From Alkalitalea saponilacus (GTDB lineage Bacteria; Bacteroidota; Bacteroidia; Bacteroidales; Marinilabiliaceae): a DNA stretch of 64,000 bases. Within the stretch, counting starts at the first letter, position 1. Each line of letters starts with the position of its first letter. Below the pieces are notes generated by a model, which saw only the letters and a program-made list of their open reading frames with translations, ran no database searches and was not told where the DNA came from. Positions 26,539 through 36,573 of this stretch are shown piece after piece. Both the position numbers and the translations under genes were made by a program. The stretch spans positions 62,001 through 126,000 of the forward strand of contig NZ_FUYV01000009.1 of assembly GCF_900168165.1 (NCBI RefSeq), in the 5' to 3' direction.

Positions 26539-26775
26539 TCAGACAGCTTCAGCAACTTTAACTTTATAAACAGTGATACAACTATCTGGACATACCATTG
26601 CACAATTGGCGCATCCGATACAAGCCTCCGGGTTCTCCATATAAGCGTAATTGTATCCTTTTGCGTTTACCTCCGCAGCCAGACGGATAACATCGGTGGG
26701 ACAAGACTCTACACAAAGAGAACAACCTTTGCAGGTTACCGTATCCACCACAATTGCACCTCTAACTTTTGCCAT
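26539..26775 (-). CDS. Ferredoxin-like delta subunit, two [4Fe-4S] clusters
   Basis: The 78-residue protein has two CxxCxxCxxxCP motifs: CKGCSLCVESCP and CIGCANCAMVCP. It lies first in the oxidoreductase operon, before alpha, beta and gamma, which is the KorD/VorD position. It passes electrons from the TPP site to free ferredoxin, and so perhaps to an [FeFe] hydrogenase. Confidence 0.93.
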   Translation of the reverse strand: MAKVRGAIVVDTVTCKGCSLCVESCPTDVIRLAAEVNAKGYNYAYMENPEACIGCANCAMVCPDSCITVYKVKVAEAV

Positions 26776-26942
26776 AAATTATTTAATTAACATTTGAATT
26801 GATTACGAATTTAATCATATTCCCCGATTTCACCACATTTCTTTATTTTAGATTACATCTAAACAAAGCTTTACAAACCGGTTACGGTTTATAATCTATA
26901 AATAAAACAGAGAGTTACGCAACTAATTTGTAAACATTCTAA

Positions 26943-28274
26943 TTACTCCCCATGAACCGTTCTAAATAATTTCAAACGCTCCTCCATATCTGCAAACCTA
27001 TCCGATGATGTTTGCGAAACACAGATTCTTAAACCCTCAGTTCTGGAGCTTCCTGTTGTATCAAGTGTTATTGCACTTATTCCGAAGCGCAAAAGTTCAC
27101 CAAGCAGCTCCTCTCCTGTCATACCGGGGTAGCAAATGGTAAAATAAAACCCATCTGCCAGCTCCTTCTCCTCATCATGATCGTAAACAATTTTAAATCC
27201 ATTCTCCAGAAACAGGCGCTTCATGGATGCCGCTCTCTTTCCATATTCTCTTACATTGCCAATAAAATCATAAGTTCCATCGTTTGCAGCCTTCAGCATG
27301 GCTGCAAACCCTACCTGTGAAGAATGTGCCGTGCCGGCAGAAGCCGTGTACATGGCTTCCTGCAAAACAGCCCGTCCAAAGACATCAGAAACAAACCACC
27401 CCGAAAGATTTGGAAACTGCATATTAAACAGCTCATCCGAAATAAGCATGGCACCAGTACGTTGGCCTGCATAGCTAAAAACTTTAGAGCTGGAAAAAAT
27501 CAGTGCATAATTATTGGTGTAATTTGCAACAGTTGGCTGATATGGTGGCTCACCGGGACAACCAAAGTCTTCCCGGAAATCCATTCCAAAATAGGCTAGA
27601 TCCTCAAGTACGATGACATCGTACTTGTTTGCCAGTTCTCCGATGATTCTCAGCTCATTTTCCGTAAAACAAATCCACGCGGGATTATTTGGGTTTGAAT
27701 ACAAAAATGTACTGATGTTTCCCTTTTTAAGATAAGACTCCAGTTTTTCCCTTAATTTATCACCCCGGAAATTATAAATATCAAAACTTTCATATTTCAT
27801 TCCCAAAACGCCAAGCTGGCGTTTTTGAACGGGAAAGCCGGGATCAATAAAAAGAGTGGTATCCTTTACTGCGTCCCGACGATTAGCCACCAGAAACAAA
27901 AGCATTGAAGCCTGCATGGCTCCCACTGTTGGGATGCAAACATCCGGAGATATCTCAATATTTAGAAAGAGTTTGGCAAACCTCGACAACTCCTGCTTCA
28001 ATGCAGGAATGCCTTCAATTGGCGGGTATATTGATGCAACACCACTTTTCAATGCCTCAATTTCAGCTTCAACACCTATGGATGGCGCCGGTAATCCAGG
28101 TACTCCCATTTCAGTGCGAATGAATTGCACACCGTATTTTTCCTGCAATTTATTCACCAGATAAACAATCTGGCGAATGGAAGCATGAGCCAGGGTTTTT
28201 ATGCCCAACTCTTCCCTGAACTTGTATATAACCTCTTTGCTAAGAGGAAAAGGATTACTCATATCAAAATACAT
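26943..28274 (-). CDS. PLP-dependent aminotransferase, class I/II
   Basis: The 443-residue protein has the fold-type I signatures: SNPNNPAW, the Asp in VLEDLAYFGMDFR, and the PLP Lys in SSSKVFSYAGQR (about residue 262), with the phosphate Arg three residues on. ATG at 28262 is a possible alternative start. It is probably a catabolic aminotransferase feeding 2-oxoacids to the neighbouring oxidoreductase. The substrate is not predictable; position between the oxidoreductase and PaaK favours aromatic or branched amino acids. Confidence 0.9.
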   Translation of the reverse strand: MYFDMSNPFPLSKEVIYKFREELGIKTLAHASIRQIVYLVNKLQEKYGVQFIRTEMGVPGLPAPSIGVEAEIEALKSGVASIYPPIEGIPALKQELSRFAKLFLNIEISPDVCIPTVGAMQASMLLFLVANRRDAVKDTTLFIDPGFPVQKRQLGVLGMKYESFDIYNFRGDKLREKLESYLKKGNISTFLYSNPNNPAWICFTENELRIIGELANKYDVIVLEDLAYFGMDFREDFGCPGEPPYQPTVANYTNNYALIFSSSKVFSYAGQRTGAMLISDELFNMQFPNLSGWFVSDVFGRAVLQEAMYTASAGTAHSSQVGFAAMLKAANDGTYDFIGNVREYGKRAASMKRLFLENGFKIVYDHDEEKELADGFYFTICYPGMTGEELLGELLRFGISAITLDTTGSSRTEGLRICVSQTSSDRFADMEERLKLFRTVHGE

Positions 28275-28705
28275 ATTATCAGACGACAGGTAACCGATTG
28301 TACCTTATCTCCCATTCAGATAAAATAAAAAAAACATCCCAAATAACATCGAACTGTATTTATTTTGCACACCTACGGCGTGCCTTTTCTCAATGAAACA
28401 TTCTGACCTACCGACATTAGCCACCTGCGGCGGCATTATCAATCGCTCCCGAAGGCTTCGGGAATTGGCAGGCTCTACTCCCGTATTTTCATCCGCCTCT
28501 CTACCTCTTGACCTAACTCCCACCTTGATATATCAGGCTGCACTCATCGCACCTTTTCCTAACCAGCAACGTTCAACCTGAAACCCTCCTCCGTTCTCCG
28601 GTTTCCAGTCTCCGCTCTCCGCTCTCCGCTCTCCGATTTCCGGTCTCCGCTCTCCGGTCTCCGTAATCCCCTTTCACCCTCCAACCATAAACCACAAAAA
28701 AGAAC
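28275..28705. repeat. Spacer with CTCCG-type low-complexity repeat and a CCCGA hairpin
   Basis: No gene is present. About 28590-28665 is an irregular tandem array of CTCTCCG, GTCTCCG and TTTCCG units. TCCCGAAGGCTTCGGGA (about 28447-28463) is a short perfect hairpin related to others in the window. Confidence 0.6.
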
Positions 28706-30016
28706 CTACAACAACTTTCTTTTATCAATCACCCGTTTGGCTTTGCCCTCGCTGCGTTCAATCGTTTTCGGCTCAACCAGTTTTACGGCCACTGAAAGTC
28801 CGGTGGCACTCTCCACATGGTTTTGAATTTTCATGCGTAAAGTCTGCAGTTCACTGATTTTATCCTGGTAAAACCGATCCTCAACTTCTACATGCAATTC
28901 CAGGGTGTCCAGATTATTATGCCTGTCGACCACCAAAAGATAATGAGGAGTTGTTTCGTCCATTTCAAGCAATACACTTTCAATTTGTGATGGAAACAGG
29001 TTTACTCCGCGAATAATCAACATATCATCACTTCTACCTGTGCACTTGTTCATTCTGACCAGGGTTCTGCCACAGGCACAGGTTTCAAAATTCAGGCGAG
29101 TCAAATCGCGTGTTCGGTATCTGATAATTGGCAGTCCCTCCTTTGTCACTGTAGAAAACACCAGTTCTCCCAGTTCTCCTTCGGGAAGAACTTCCAGCGT
29201 TTCAGGATCAATGATTTCAGGAATAAAATGGTCTTCATTGATGTGCAGACCGCACTGGTACTGACACTCAAAAGAGACACCCGGACCAATAATTTCGCTC
29301 AAACCATATATATCAATGGCCTTGATTTTAAGTTTTTTCTCTATTTCGCGACGCATGTTTTCAGTCCATGGCTCTGCACCAAACACACCTACCCGCAATT
29401 TAAGCTCATCCCTGTCAATATCTCCTTCTTCAATGGCTTCGGCAAGATAAGAAGCATAGGATGGTGTGCAGGCCAGCACTGTACTTCCAAAATCGCGCAT
29501 TAACTGCAATTGTCTTTTTGTATTTCCTCCTGAAATAGGAATGACTGATGCTCCAATTTTTTCGCCGCCATAGTGCAGTCCCAATCCACCTGTAAACAGT
29601 CCGTAACCGTATGAAATGTGAATAAAATCATTTTTCCCGGCACCAGCACCTGTTAATGTCCGTGCCATAACTTCGCTCCACACTCCAATATCTCGTCGGG
29701 AATAACCAACCACAGTTGGTTTTCCGGTTGTTCCTGAGGACGCATGTAACCGGATTATTTCGCTCATGGGAACTGCAAACAATCCAAAAGGATAATTATC
29801 CCGTAAATCGTTTTTGGTAGTAAAAGGTAAAAGCTTTAAATCATCAACAGACTTTATATGTTCAGGCCCAAGACCTTGTTGCTGCATTCTTTCCCTGTAA
29901 TAAGGAACATTATAGTATACACGTTCCACCACATCTCTAAGCCGTTCACTTTGAACAACTTTCATTTGTTCCCGCGGCATGGTTTCAAAATGCCGGTTCC
30001 AGATTGTATTTGTCAT
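28706..30016 (-). CDS. paaK: Phenylacetate--CoA ligase (PaaK family)
   Basis: The 436-residue adenylate-forming enzyme shows the P-loop-like [17 protein letters not shown] at about residue 90, [10 protein letters not shown] at about 240, the YRTRDLTR Asp/Arg motif at about 300, and [20 protein letters not shown] with the C-terminal lid. It converts phenylacetate or a related aryl acid to the CoA thioester using ATP. In fermenters with an aryl-2-oxoacid oxidoreductase the homologue may run with aryl-acid end products. It follows the ACT gene in the same direction. Confidence 0.93.
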   Translation of the reverse strand: MTNTIWNRHFETMPREQMKVVQSERLRDVVERVYYNVPYYRERMQQQGLGPEHIKSVDDLKLLPFTTKNDLRDNYPFGLFAVPMSEIIRLHASSGTTGKPTVVGYSRRDIGVWSEVMARTLTGAGAGKNDFIHISYGYGLFTGGLGLHYGGEKIGASVIPISGGNTKRQLQLMRDFGSTVLACTPSYASYLAEAIEEGDIDRDELKLRVGVFGAEPWTENMRREIEKKLKIKAIDIYGLSEIIGPGVSFECQYQCGLHINEDHFIPEIIDPETLEVLPEGELGELVFSTVTKEGLPIIRYRTRDLTRLNFETCACGRTLVRMNKCTGRSDDMLIIRGVNLFPSQIESVLLEMDETTPHYLLVVDRHNNLDTLELHVEVEDRFYQDKISELQTLRMKIQNHVESATGLSVAVKLVEPKTIERSEGKAKRVIDKRKLL

Positions 30017-30051
30017 TTAGGTTTAGTTTGATGAATGAGATTGAATATGAT

Positions 30052-30477
30052 TTAAAATTTATACAGATCACTGGCCGAAATCAGTTCCATCTGGTTTCGT
30101 TGTAATTCCATAATGGCCTGCTCAACATTATCGCTTCTGAGAGCGATAAATGATTTTTCACCAACTGAAAATCCATATAAATATTCAATGCTGATATTGG
30201 CTTTGGAAAGTATCTGAAGAGCTTTGGCCAATGCACCCGGAGTATTGGGTGTTGCAAATGAAATGACTTCACTGATATTAACCGAGAACAGTTTTTCCTT
30301 CAGAACATCTCTGGCCTTTTCCGGTTCAGAAACAATCATCCGTAGAATTCCAAATTCAGAAGTATCGGCAACACTACAGGCCGAAACATTTATATTATTT
30401 TCCCCAAAAATCTCGAAAACTTCGTGTAAACGACCAGATTTGTTTTCAAGGAATACAGATAATTGTTTGATTATCAT
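30052..30477 (-). CDS. Tandem ACT-domain amino-acid-binding protein
   Basis: The ATG at 30477 is chosen because the 16 residues before it in the longer GTG frame are unlike the family. The 142-residue protein is two ACT domains: MIIKQLSVFLENKSGRLHEV at residue 1 and NTPGALAKALQILSKANISI at about 72. Stand-alone tandem ACT proteins commonly neighbour paaK in Bacteroidota and Firmicutes, and probably sense an aromatic amino acid or 2-oxoacid. Confidence 0.88.
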   Translation of the reverse strand: MIIKQLSVFLENKSGRLHEVFEIFGENNINVSACSVADTSEFGILRMIVSEPEKARDVLKEKLFSVNISEVISFATPNTPGALAKALQILSKANISIEYLYGFSVGEKSFIALRSDNVEQAIMELQRNQMELISASDLYKF

Positions 30478-30563
30478 ATTTTTAAGTTTTAGCAGATTAA
30501 GCACGCAAAATACAAACATTAACACTTATCAAGAAATGTTAATAACATGTTTTATAACATATG

Positions 30564-32627
30564 TCATGTTTTTTCTATCAACATTCTGGCATCCACAACC
30601 CTTATGTAATCCTGATTACCGAGCAATGGATTAAGATCAATCTCCTTAATTTCAGTAGCATACCTCAACAAAGTTGATAATCTGACAATAATTTCTGCGA
30701 ATAAATCTTCATTTACACCCTCTGTACCCCTAATCCCCTGAATGATGGGATAGCTTTTCAGGCTTCGGATCATGGATCTAGCTTCATCAAAAGTCAAAGG
30801 TGCCAATCCATGGGAATGATCACCTAATGCTTCGACAAAAATTCCTCCCAGACCACATAATACCACATGTCCGAAACGGGGTTCATACTTTGCTCCAATA
30901 AACAACTCCATCCCCGACTGCATCTTCTGAACCAACACGGCATTTACACCTTTTATCTTTCTCATTCGGCGATATTCGGCATTTAAATGTGCTTCAGTTT
31001 TGATGTTAAGGGTCACTCCTCCAACATCCGATTTATGAACTGGACCAATCACCTTAAGCGCTACCGGATAACCAATTCTTCTGGCAATTCGCAAAGCACC
31101 CCGACGTGTAGCTGCAACCCCCTCCTCCACTATCGGAATACCGGCAGCCTTAAGCAAACGGCCTACCACTCCGGGTTCCTGAAATCCATCCATAGCAGTT
31201 TCAACAATCCTTCGGATTTCAGTAATATCAATTCCTTCCATATAAACATTCTCACCTGCAGGTTTTGGGGTGTTGTGAACTGAGGTCAGAGCCTTACCTA
31301 AAACTACCTCATCAGGGAAATTAATGTGTCCTTTTGCCAGGAACTCTTCCACTTCGCTCCTGGCGCTACTGATAGACGGCAATATGGGAAATACAGGCTT
31401 CCGGCAATTTTGCATCTTCTCATGAATCATGTCAAAAGCATCATAAACGGTAGTCAGCCCCGTACTTCCAAAGATAATGATCATCCCGTCTACTTCATCC
31501 ATCTCGTTGTCACAGTAGTCGATGACTTTCCCAAGTTGCTCAGCGGTTCCTGTTGCCAGAATATCGATGGGATTGGATGCAGAAGAACCGGGATTTAACA
31601 TTTTCAGAATACGATCATGATCCGCACCTTCTAAGGCAGGGATGTTTAAACCGCCATCAGATAACGCATCGGTAAGCATTACACCAGGCCCGCCGGCCTG
31701 TGTGATGATGACCAGATTCTTGCCTCTTAACTCGTTGTACATAAACACAGAAGCCACTGTTGTAAGCTCCTCTCTGCCAAAACATCGAACAATGCCGGCT
31801 TTTCTAAACAGAGCCTCTACAGCAGAGTCGGCACTTGCCATCGCACCTGTGTGCGATGAAGTTGCACGCTGCCCCGCATCAGTTACTCCGGATTTGATGG
31901 CTGCAATCCGGCATCCTTTGTTAATAAGGGAAGTGGCATGCTTTAATAATTTATCAGGCTTCTGTATGTTCTCTACATAAATTAGTTTGATTTTTGAACT
32001 TGTTGATACATCAAATGATTCATCCCAGTATTCCAACACCTCTTCAATACCTGTCTGAGCACTATTTCCTACAGTAATGATGGATGAAAAAGTTAGCCCC
32101 TTGGGAAGTGCAGATTCGAGAATAAAAACGGCTGTAGCACCAGAGCCGGAAACAAAATCGCATCCGGCCGGATTTAGTCGTGGTACAGGTGAAGTGAAAA
32201 CCCCGTTGTAAACAGGGGTGATGACACCAATGCAATTTGGTCCAATAAGAGTTCCTCCTAAAGAATTTACAGCATCACGCAGTTCATTTTCCAATAATGC
32301 GCCCTCTTCACCCTCCTCACTAAAGCCTGCTGAAATAACTATAAAAGCACGTGTATTTCTTAATTCTGCAAGTTCTCTGACAGCTGCCGGACACTGATGT
32401 GCGGTTATGGCAAGAATGGCTAAATCGACGTCGCCGGGCAGCTCTTTTGCACTGGAAAAAGAAGCAACTCCCTGCACCATATCACGCCCGGGGTTAATTA
32501 CAAATAAATTCCCTGTATAACCACCATCCACAATATTCTTCACAATTTTGCCTCCCGGCTTGGATATGTTTTCTGAACCACCCACGACAACAATTCCCGA
32601 TGGCGAAAACAATGTTTTATTTATCAT
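30564..32627 (-). CDS. ADP-forming acyl-CoA synthetase, fused alpha-beta
   Basis: The 687-residue protein has the CoA-binding Rossmann domain at the N-terminus (FSPSGIVVVGGSENISKPGG), the succinyl-CoA-ligase-like domain with the catalytic His of SSHTGAMA at about residue 258, and a C-terminal ATP-grasp domain (GYPVALKVIGPVHKSDVGGV, then FGHVVLCGLGGI). It converts acyl-CoA plus ADP and phosphate into acid plus ATP. Beside a 2-oxoacid oxidoreductase this gives substrate-level ATP from amino acids, as in archaeal and anaerobic bacterial peptide fermentation. Confidence 0.92.
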   Translation of the reverse strand: MINKTLFSPSGIVVVGGSENISKPGGKIVKNIVDGGYTGNLFVINPGRDMVQGVASFSSAKELPGDVDLAILAITAHQCPAAVRELAELRNTRAFIVISAGFSEEGEEGALLENELRDAVNSLGGTLIGPNCIGVITPVYNGVFTSPVPRLNPAGCDFVSGSGATAVFILESALPKGLTFSSIITVGNSAQTGIEEVLEYWDESFDVSTSSKIKLIYVENIQKPDKLLKHATSLINKGCRIAAIKSGVTDAGQRATSSHTGAMASADSAVEALFRKAGIVRCFGREELTTVASVFMYNELRGKNLVIITQAGGPGVMLTDALSDGGLNIPALEGADHDRILKMLNPGSSASNPIDILATGTAEQLGKVIDYCDNEMDEVDGMIIIFGSTGLTTVYDAFDMIHEKMQNCRKPVFPILPSISSARSEVEEFLAKGHINFPDEVVLGKALTSVHNTPKPAGENVYMEGIDITEIRRIVETAMDGFQEPGVVGRLLKAAGIPIVEEGVAATRRGALRIARRIGYPVALKVIGPVHKSDVGGVTLNIKTEAHLNAEYRRMRKIKGVNAVLVQKMQSGMELFIGAKYEPRFGHVVLCGLGGIFVEALGDHSHGLAPLTFDEARSMIRSLKSYPIIQGIRGTEGVNEDLFAEIIVRLSTLLRYATEIKEIDLNPLLGNQDYIRVVDARMLIEKT

Positions 32628-32681
32628 ATCTCATTTTTTTTCGATTTTGGATGGATAACTGGATTTCAACTTCCATCAAAA

Positions 32682-32689
32682 CAAAATTA
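32682..32689 (-). promoter_or_regulatory. Possible -7 box for the acyl-CoA synthetase transcript
   Basis: On the minus strand TAATTTTG fits the -7 consensus about 55 bases before the ATG at 32627. No clear -33 box was seen. Confidence 0.35.
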
Positions 32690-32787
32690 CATTAAATTAA
32701 TGAACAGATGCTTTGAGTTTTATCATACTCAACTACCACAATGGTATTCTACCCATATATTTTTTATATTTTTACAAAAAAAAGAAC

Positions 32788-33891
32788 GTGACAACCAACA
32801 TAAACCAAATTGATTTTAAAAAGAGTCTGTCAGGTGAAGAGATAGCCTTTCTAATAGGATGCTCCGGAGCCAACAGCAAAGCTTTACGTGAAATGGCCGG
32901 ACAAAAAGCCATTGAATTAAGAGGCTCCAAAGTTTGGTTTAGAGGTCTGATCGAGTTTTCGAACGTATGTATAAAAGATTGCTTTTACTGTGGAATCAGG
33001 AAAAGCAACACAAAAGTACCCCGATACAATCTGGATGATGAGGCCATCATCCAGGCAGCCAGATATGCCTTCGAAAATCGGTATGGGTCTGTGGTGTTGC
33101 AATCAGGCGAACGAATTGACAACAAATTTATTGATCGCATCGACCAATTGATAAAAAAAATCAAGGAGATTTCAGACAACAAGATAGGAATCACACTTAG
33201 TTTAGGAGAACAAACCAAGGAGACCTATCAAAAGTGGTTCAACAGCGGAGCACATCGCTACTTATTACGCATAGAAACAACCAGCAAGGAACTTTACCAA
33301 AAGCTACATCCTGTAAACAAACTGCACAGTTTTGAACGTAGATTGGAAGCCCTTAAAGCTCTTAAAGAAATTGGTTATCAAACCGGATCGGGAGTTATGG
33401 TTGGTCTTCCCAGTCAAACCATCAGCGATTTGGCAAATGATCTTCTGTTTTTAAAAGAATTTGACATAGACATGGTTGGCATGGGGCCATACATTGAACA
33501 CGAAGACACGCCATTGGCTAAATCATCTCAGTCGGCGTACACACAGGAAGAGAGACTGCATATGACGCTGAACATGATAGCCACGCTTCGGTTAATGATG
33601 CCCGATATAAACATTGCAGCCTCCACAGCGTTGCAGGCCATTGATCCCATGGGAAGAGAAAAAGCCATAAAATGTGGTGCCAACATCATCATGCCCAATA
33701 TTACCCCTGCCACAGAGCGCAAAAACTATCAACTGTATAACAATAAACCTTGTATTGATGAATCAGCCGACGACTGCCTCTCTTGTCTCCAAATGCGTAT
33801 AGCCTTTACGGGAAGAGAAACCGGATTGGGAGAGTGGGGTGATTCTCTGCATTTTTTCAAAAAACAGAAAAATGAACAATTGAAGCGTTAG
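32788..33891 (+). CDS. hydE: [FeFe]-hydrogenase maturase HydE (radical SAM)
   Basis: The longer frame begins at a TTG with unrelated hydrophobic residues; GTG at 32788 gives the usual length of about 367 residues. The radical-SAM cluster motif CIKDCFYC holds Cys61, 65 and 68, and the ELRGSKVWFRGLIEFSNVC lead-in, VVLQSGE and GVMVGLPSQT segments are typical of HydE. The enzyme makes an intermediate of the H-cluster diiron site. Its partner hydG is 3 kb away; hydF is not in the window. Confidence 0.92.
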   Translation: MTTNINQIDFKKSLSGEEIAFLIGCSGANSKALREMAGQKAIELRGSKVWFRGLIEFSNVCIKDCFYCGIRKSNTKVPRYNLDDEAIIQAARYAFENRYGSVVLQSGERIDNKFIDRIDQLIKKIKEISDNKIGITLSLGEQTKETYQKWFNSGAHRYLLRIETTSKELYQKLHPVNKLHSFERRLEALKALKEIGYQTGSGVMVGLPSQTISDLANDLLFLKEFDIDMVGMGPYIEHEDTPLAKSSQSAYTQEERLHMTLNMIATLRLMMPDINIAASTALQAIDPMGREKAIKCGANIIMPNITPATERKNYQLYNNKPCIDESADDCLSCLQMRIAFTGRETGLGEWGDSLHFFKKQKNEQLKR

Positions 33892-34010
33892 CGCCGTTAA
33901 TATTATTTTTAACCCGAACAACCTGATGAAGAAAAATATTATATTAATCATTTAAAATAATATTCACTGTATGGTTTATTTAAAACCATAAGATTAATGT
34001 AAAGTAAAAC

Positions 34011-35537
34011 ATGAGACAACCGGAAAAACATATTTTAGTAATTTTTGGAGCCTCTGGCGACCTGACATACCGTAAACTGATTCCGTCGGTTTTTGATCTT
34101 TATACACAAAAGCTGCTTCCCGATAATTTTGGAGTTTTAGGTTTGGGAAGAACCGATCTGAGCGACGATCAGTTTCGGGATAAGATGAAAGAGGGAATTG
34201 AAAAGTTCTCAGGAACCATCAAAACAAAAAAAGGTATGGAAGAAGAGTTTCTTACGAAACTCTTCTATTACGCCTTCAACACCAAAGAAGAGAAAGAGTA
34301 CCCCGATTTTAAAAATCATCTGGAATCACTCAACAAAAAATTAAAAACCGGGAACAACTACATTTTTTACCTGGCTACACCACCAAGCATGTATCCCTTG
34401 GTTCCAAAATTTCTGGCCAATAACCAATTAAATGATGAATCCAATGGTTTTAAAAGACTGATAGTTGAGAAACCATTTGGTTATGATCTGGAAAGTGCCA
34501 GAAGCCTGAATCGAGATCTTCAAAACCAGTTTCGAGAAGATCAAATATACAGGATAGACCACTACCTGGGAAAAGAGACCGTGCAGAACCTTTTGGTTAC
34601 ACGTTTTTCCAATGGGATTTTTGAACCCCTTTGGAATCGTAATTTCATTGATCATGTAGAAATTACTTCTGCCGAAGACATTGGTGTAGGCGATCGTGGA
34701 GGATACTACGAAGATTCGGGTGCTTTGCGAGACATGGTGCAAAACCACCTGATGTTGCTGGCTTCGCTGGTGGCCATGGAGCCACCTGCATTAATCAAGG
34801 ATGAGAGCATCAGGAATGAAATCGTGAAGGTGATGCAATCGCTTCGGCCAATACCAGAGGAAAAAGTTCCGGAATTTGTGATTCGCGGGCAGTATATCGG
34901 TTCAGAAATCAGAGGTAAAAAACAAAAAGGATATCGCGAAGAAAAAGGAGTAAACCCCAAGTCAAGAACAGAGACCTTCGTGGCCATGAAGTTTTTTATT
35001 GATAACTGGCGATGGGCCGGTGTTCCGTTTTACATACGCACCGGAAAAAGTTTGCCGACTCGTGTAACTGAAATTGTTATACATTTCCGACCTACGCCAC
35101 ATCACCTGTTTCATGGGGATAAAGATATTATGAAACAAAAAAACCAGCTGGTCATCAGGATACAACCGGATGAAGGAATTCTCCTGAAATTCGGAATGAA
35201 GGTTCCCGGCGCCGGATTCAACGTACAGGATGTGAATATGGATTTTCACTATTCCGAACTGAACGACACTTATTTACCAAGTGCTTACGAAAGGCTACTG
35301 CTTGACTGTATGCTTGGCGACGCCACACTTTATTCCAGAGCTGATGCCGTGGAGGCCGCTTGGGAATTTGTTGATCCTATACTCAAAGCCTGGAAAAACC
35401 AACCTTGCATCAAAGTTCATGGTTATCCGGCCGGAACATGGGGTCCGGATGTTTCAGATCAGCTGATTGAAGGAGAACAAACATGGAGATACCCATGTAA
35501 AAATCTGGTTGGCGACGGAGAGTATTGCGAATTATAG
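34011..35537 (+). CDS. zwf: Glucose-6-phosphate 1-dehydrogenase
   Basis: The 508-residue length matches the family. The NADP-binding GASGDLTYRKLIPSV is at residue 13, and the active-site signature RIDHYLGKE is at about 182. It oxidises glucose 6-phosphate to the lactone, the first step of the oxidative pentose phosphate pathway. The next enzyme, Pgl, is encoded 46 bases downstream. Confidence 0.96.
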   Translation: MRQPEKHILVIFGASGDLTYRKLIPSVFDLYTQKLLPDNFGVLGLGRTDLSDDQFRDKMKEGIEKFSGTIKTKKGMEEEFLTKLFYYAFNTKEEKEYPDFKNHLESLNKKLKTGNNYIFYLATPPSMYPLVPKFLANNQLNDESNGFKRLIVEKPFGYDLESARSLNRDLQNQFREDQIYRIDHYLGKETVQNLLVTRFSNGIFEPLWNRNFIDHVEITSAEDIGVGDRGGYYEDSGALRDMVQNHLMLLASLVAMEPPALIKDESIRNEIVKVMQSLRPIPEEKVPEFVIRGQYIGSEIRGKKQKGYREEKGVNPKSRTETFVAMKFFIDNWRWAGVPFYIRTGKSLPTRVTEIVIHFRPTPHHLFHGDKDIMKQKNQLVIRIQPDEGILLKFGMKVPGAGFNVQDVNMDFHYSELNDTYLPSAYERLLLDCMLGDATLYSRADAVEAAWEFVDPILKAWKNQPCIKVHGYPAGTWGPDVSDQLIEGEQTWRYPCKNLVGDGEYCEL

Positions 35538-35583
35538 GCAAAGGGAATACTTAAGATCTTATGATAATCTATTTGAGACAACT

Positions 35584-36297
35584 ATGACACCAAAAATTGA
35601 AATATACCCCGGCAAAAAAGCCATGGCCAGAGAGTTTGGAAAACAACTGGAGCAACTGACTCAAGAATCGGAAAATGTCACCATTGCTCTTTCCGGCGGA
35701 AGTACACCAAAAGCCATTTTCGAAATCCTGGTATTAGAGTTTAAAGACCTAATTAACTGGAAAAACATCAAATTCTTCTGGGGTGACGAGCGGTGTGTGG
35801 AACCCATAGATCCGGAAAGTAACTATGGAATGGCCCATGATCTGTTGCTTAGCAGAGTTCCGGTTGATAAAACTAAAATATTTAGAGTCTCCGGTGAAAT
35901 CAGCCCCCACGATGCGGCTCTCCAATACGAACAGTCCATAAAAAAAGAAGTGCCTTTTATCAACGGTCTCCCCCAATTCGACCTCATGATACTGGGTTTG
36001 GGTGATGATGGTCATACCGCATCCATTTTTCCCCACCAAATTGAATTGTGGAACTCAGAAAACATATGTGAAGTTGCTACTCATCCCGACACCGGACAAA
36101 ACAGGGTCACCCTGACCGGCAATGTAATAAACAACTCAAAGCAAATTCTTTTCTGGATTACAGGTGAGAAAAAAGCGGAGAAAGTGGATGAAATCATCAA
36201 TAAAAAAGACAACTACAAACAATACCCGGCATCACTTGTTAAGCCTGATAACAGCATCTGGATGATGGATGAAAAAGCAGCGAAGAAAGTTGGTTGA
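35584..36297 (+). CDS. pgl: 6-phosphogluconolactonase
   Basis: The ATG at 35584 is used; the longer frame overlaps zwf and adds residues unlike the family. The 237-residue protein carries ALSGGSTPKAIFE, the FWGDERCVEP motif and LGLGDDGHTASIFP. It hydrolyses 6-phosphogluconolactone made by Zwf. The gene for 6-phosphogluconate dehydrogenase is not in the window. Confidence 0.95.
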   Translation: MTPKIEIYPGKKAMAREFGKQLEQLTQESENVTIALSGGSTPKAIFEILVLEFKDLINWKNIKFFWGDERCVEPIDPESNYGMAHDLLLSRVPVDKTKIFRVSGEISPHDAALQYEQSIKKEVPFINGLPQFDLMILGLGDDGHTASIFPHQIELWNSENICEVATHPDTGQNRVTLTGNVINNSKQILFWITGEKKAEKVDEIINKKDNYKQYPASLVKPDNSIWMMDEKAAKKVG

Positions 36298-36329
36298 TTT
36301 TAGACTGAAGACAGGACAGAGGGTTGGGT

Positions 36330-36560
36330 TGTTTTGTGTTGATAGTTGATAGTTGAGGGTTGAGAGTTGAGAGTTGAGGGTTGAGAGTTGAGGGTTTGAG
36401 GTTCTAGGTTTAATGTTCTAGGTTTTACGCTCAATGTTTTCAAACCTTTCCCGATATGCTCCGAAACTTAAAACCATCAACTTAAAACCTTAAACTAAAA
36501 ACCATAAACTCAAAACCATAAACTTAAAACAATCAACTAAAAACCTTTAACTTATAACCT
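36330..36560. repeat. Inverted low-complexity repeat between convergent genes
   Basis: The left arm (about 36338-36400) repeats GTTGAGA/GTTGATA units. The right arm (about 36462-36560) repeats AACCATAAAC/AACTTAAAACC units, roughly the reverse complement. The transcript from either pgl or hydG would fold into a long imperfect hairpin, and no other terminator was seen here. Confidence 0.65.
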
Positions 36561-36573
36561 TTAACTTTAAGCC

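Noticed and set aside
32713-32787. TTG start of hydE
   Set aside because: The added residues are hydrophobic and from AT-rich leader DNA; GTG at 32788 fits family length.
35467-35583. Longer pgl start overlapping zwf
   Set aside because: The extra 39 residues are unlike the family and read through the end of zwf in another frame; the ATG at 35584 gives the usual length.
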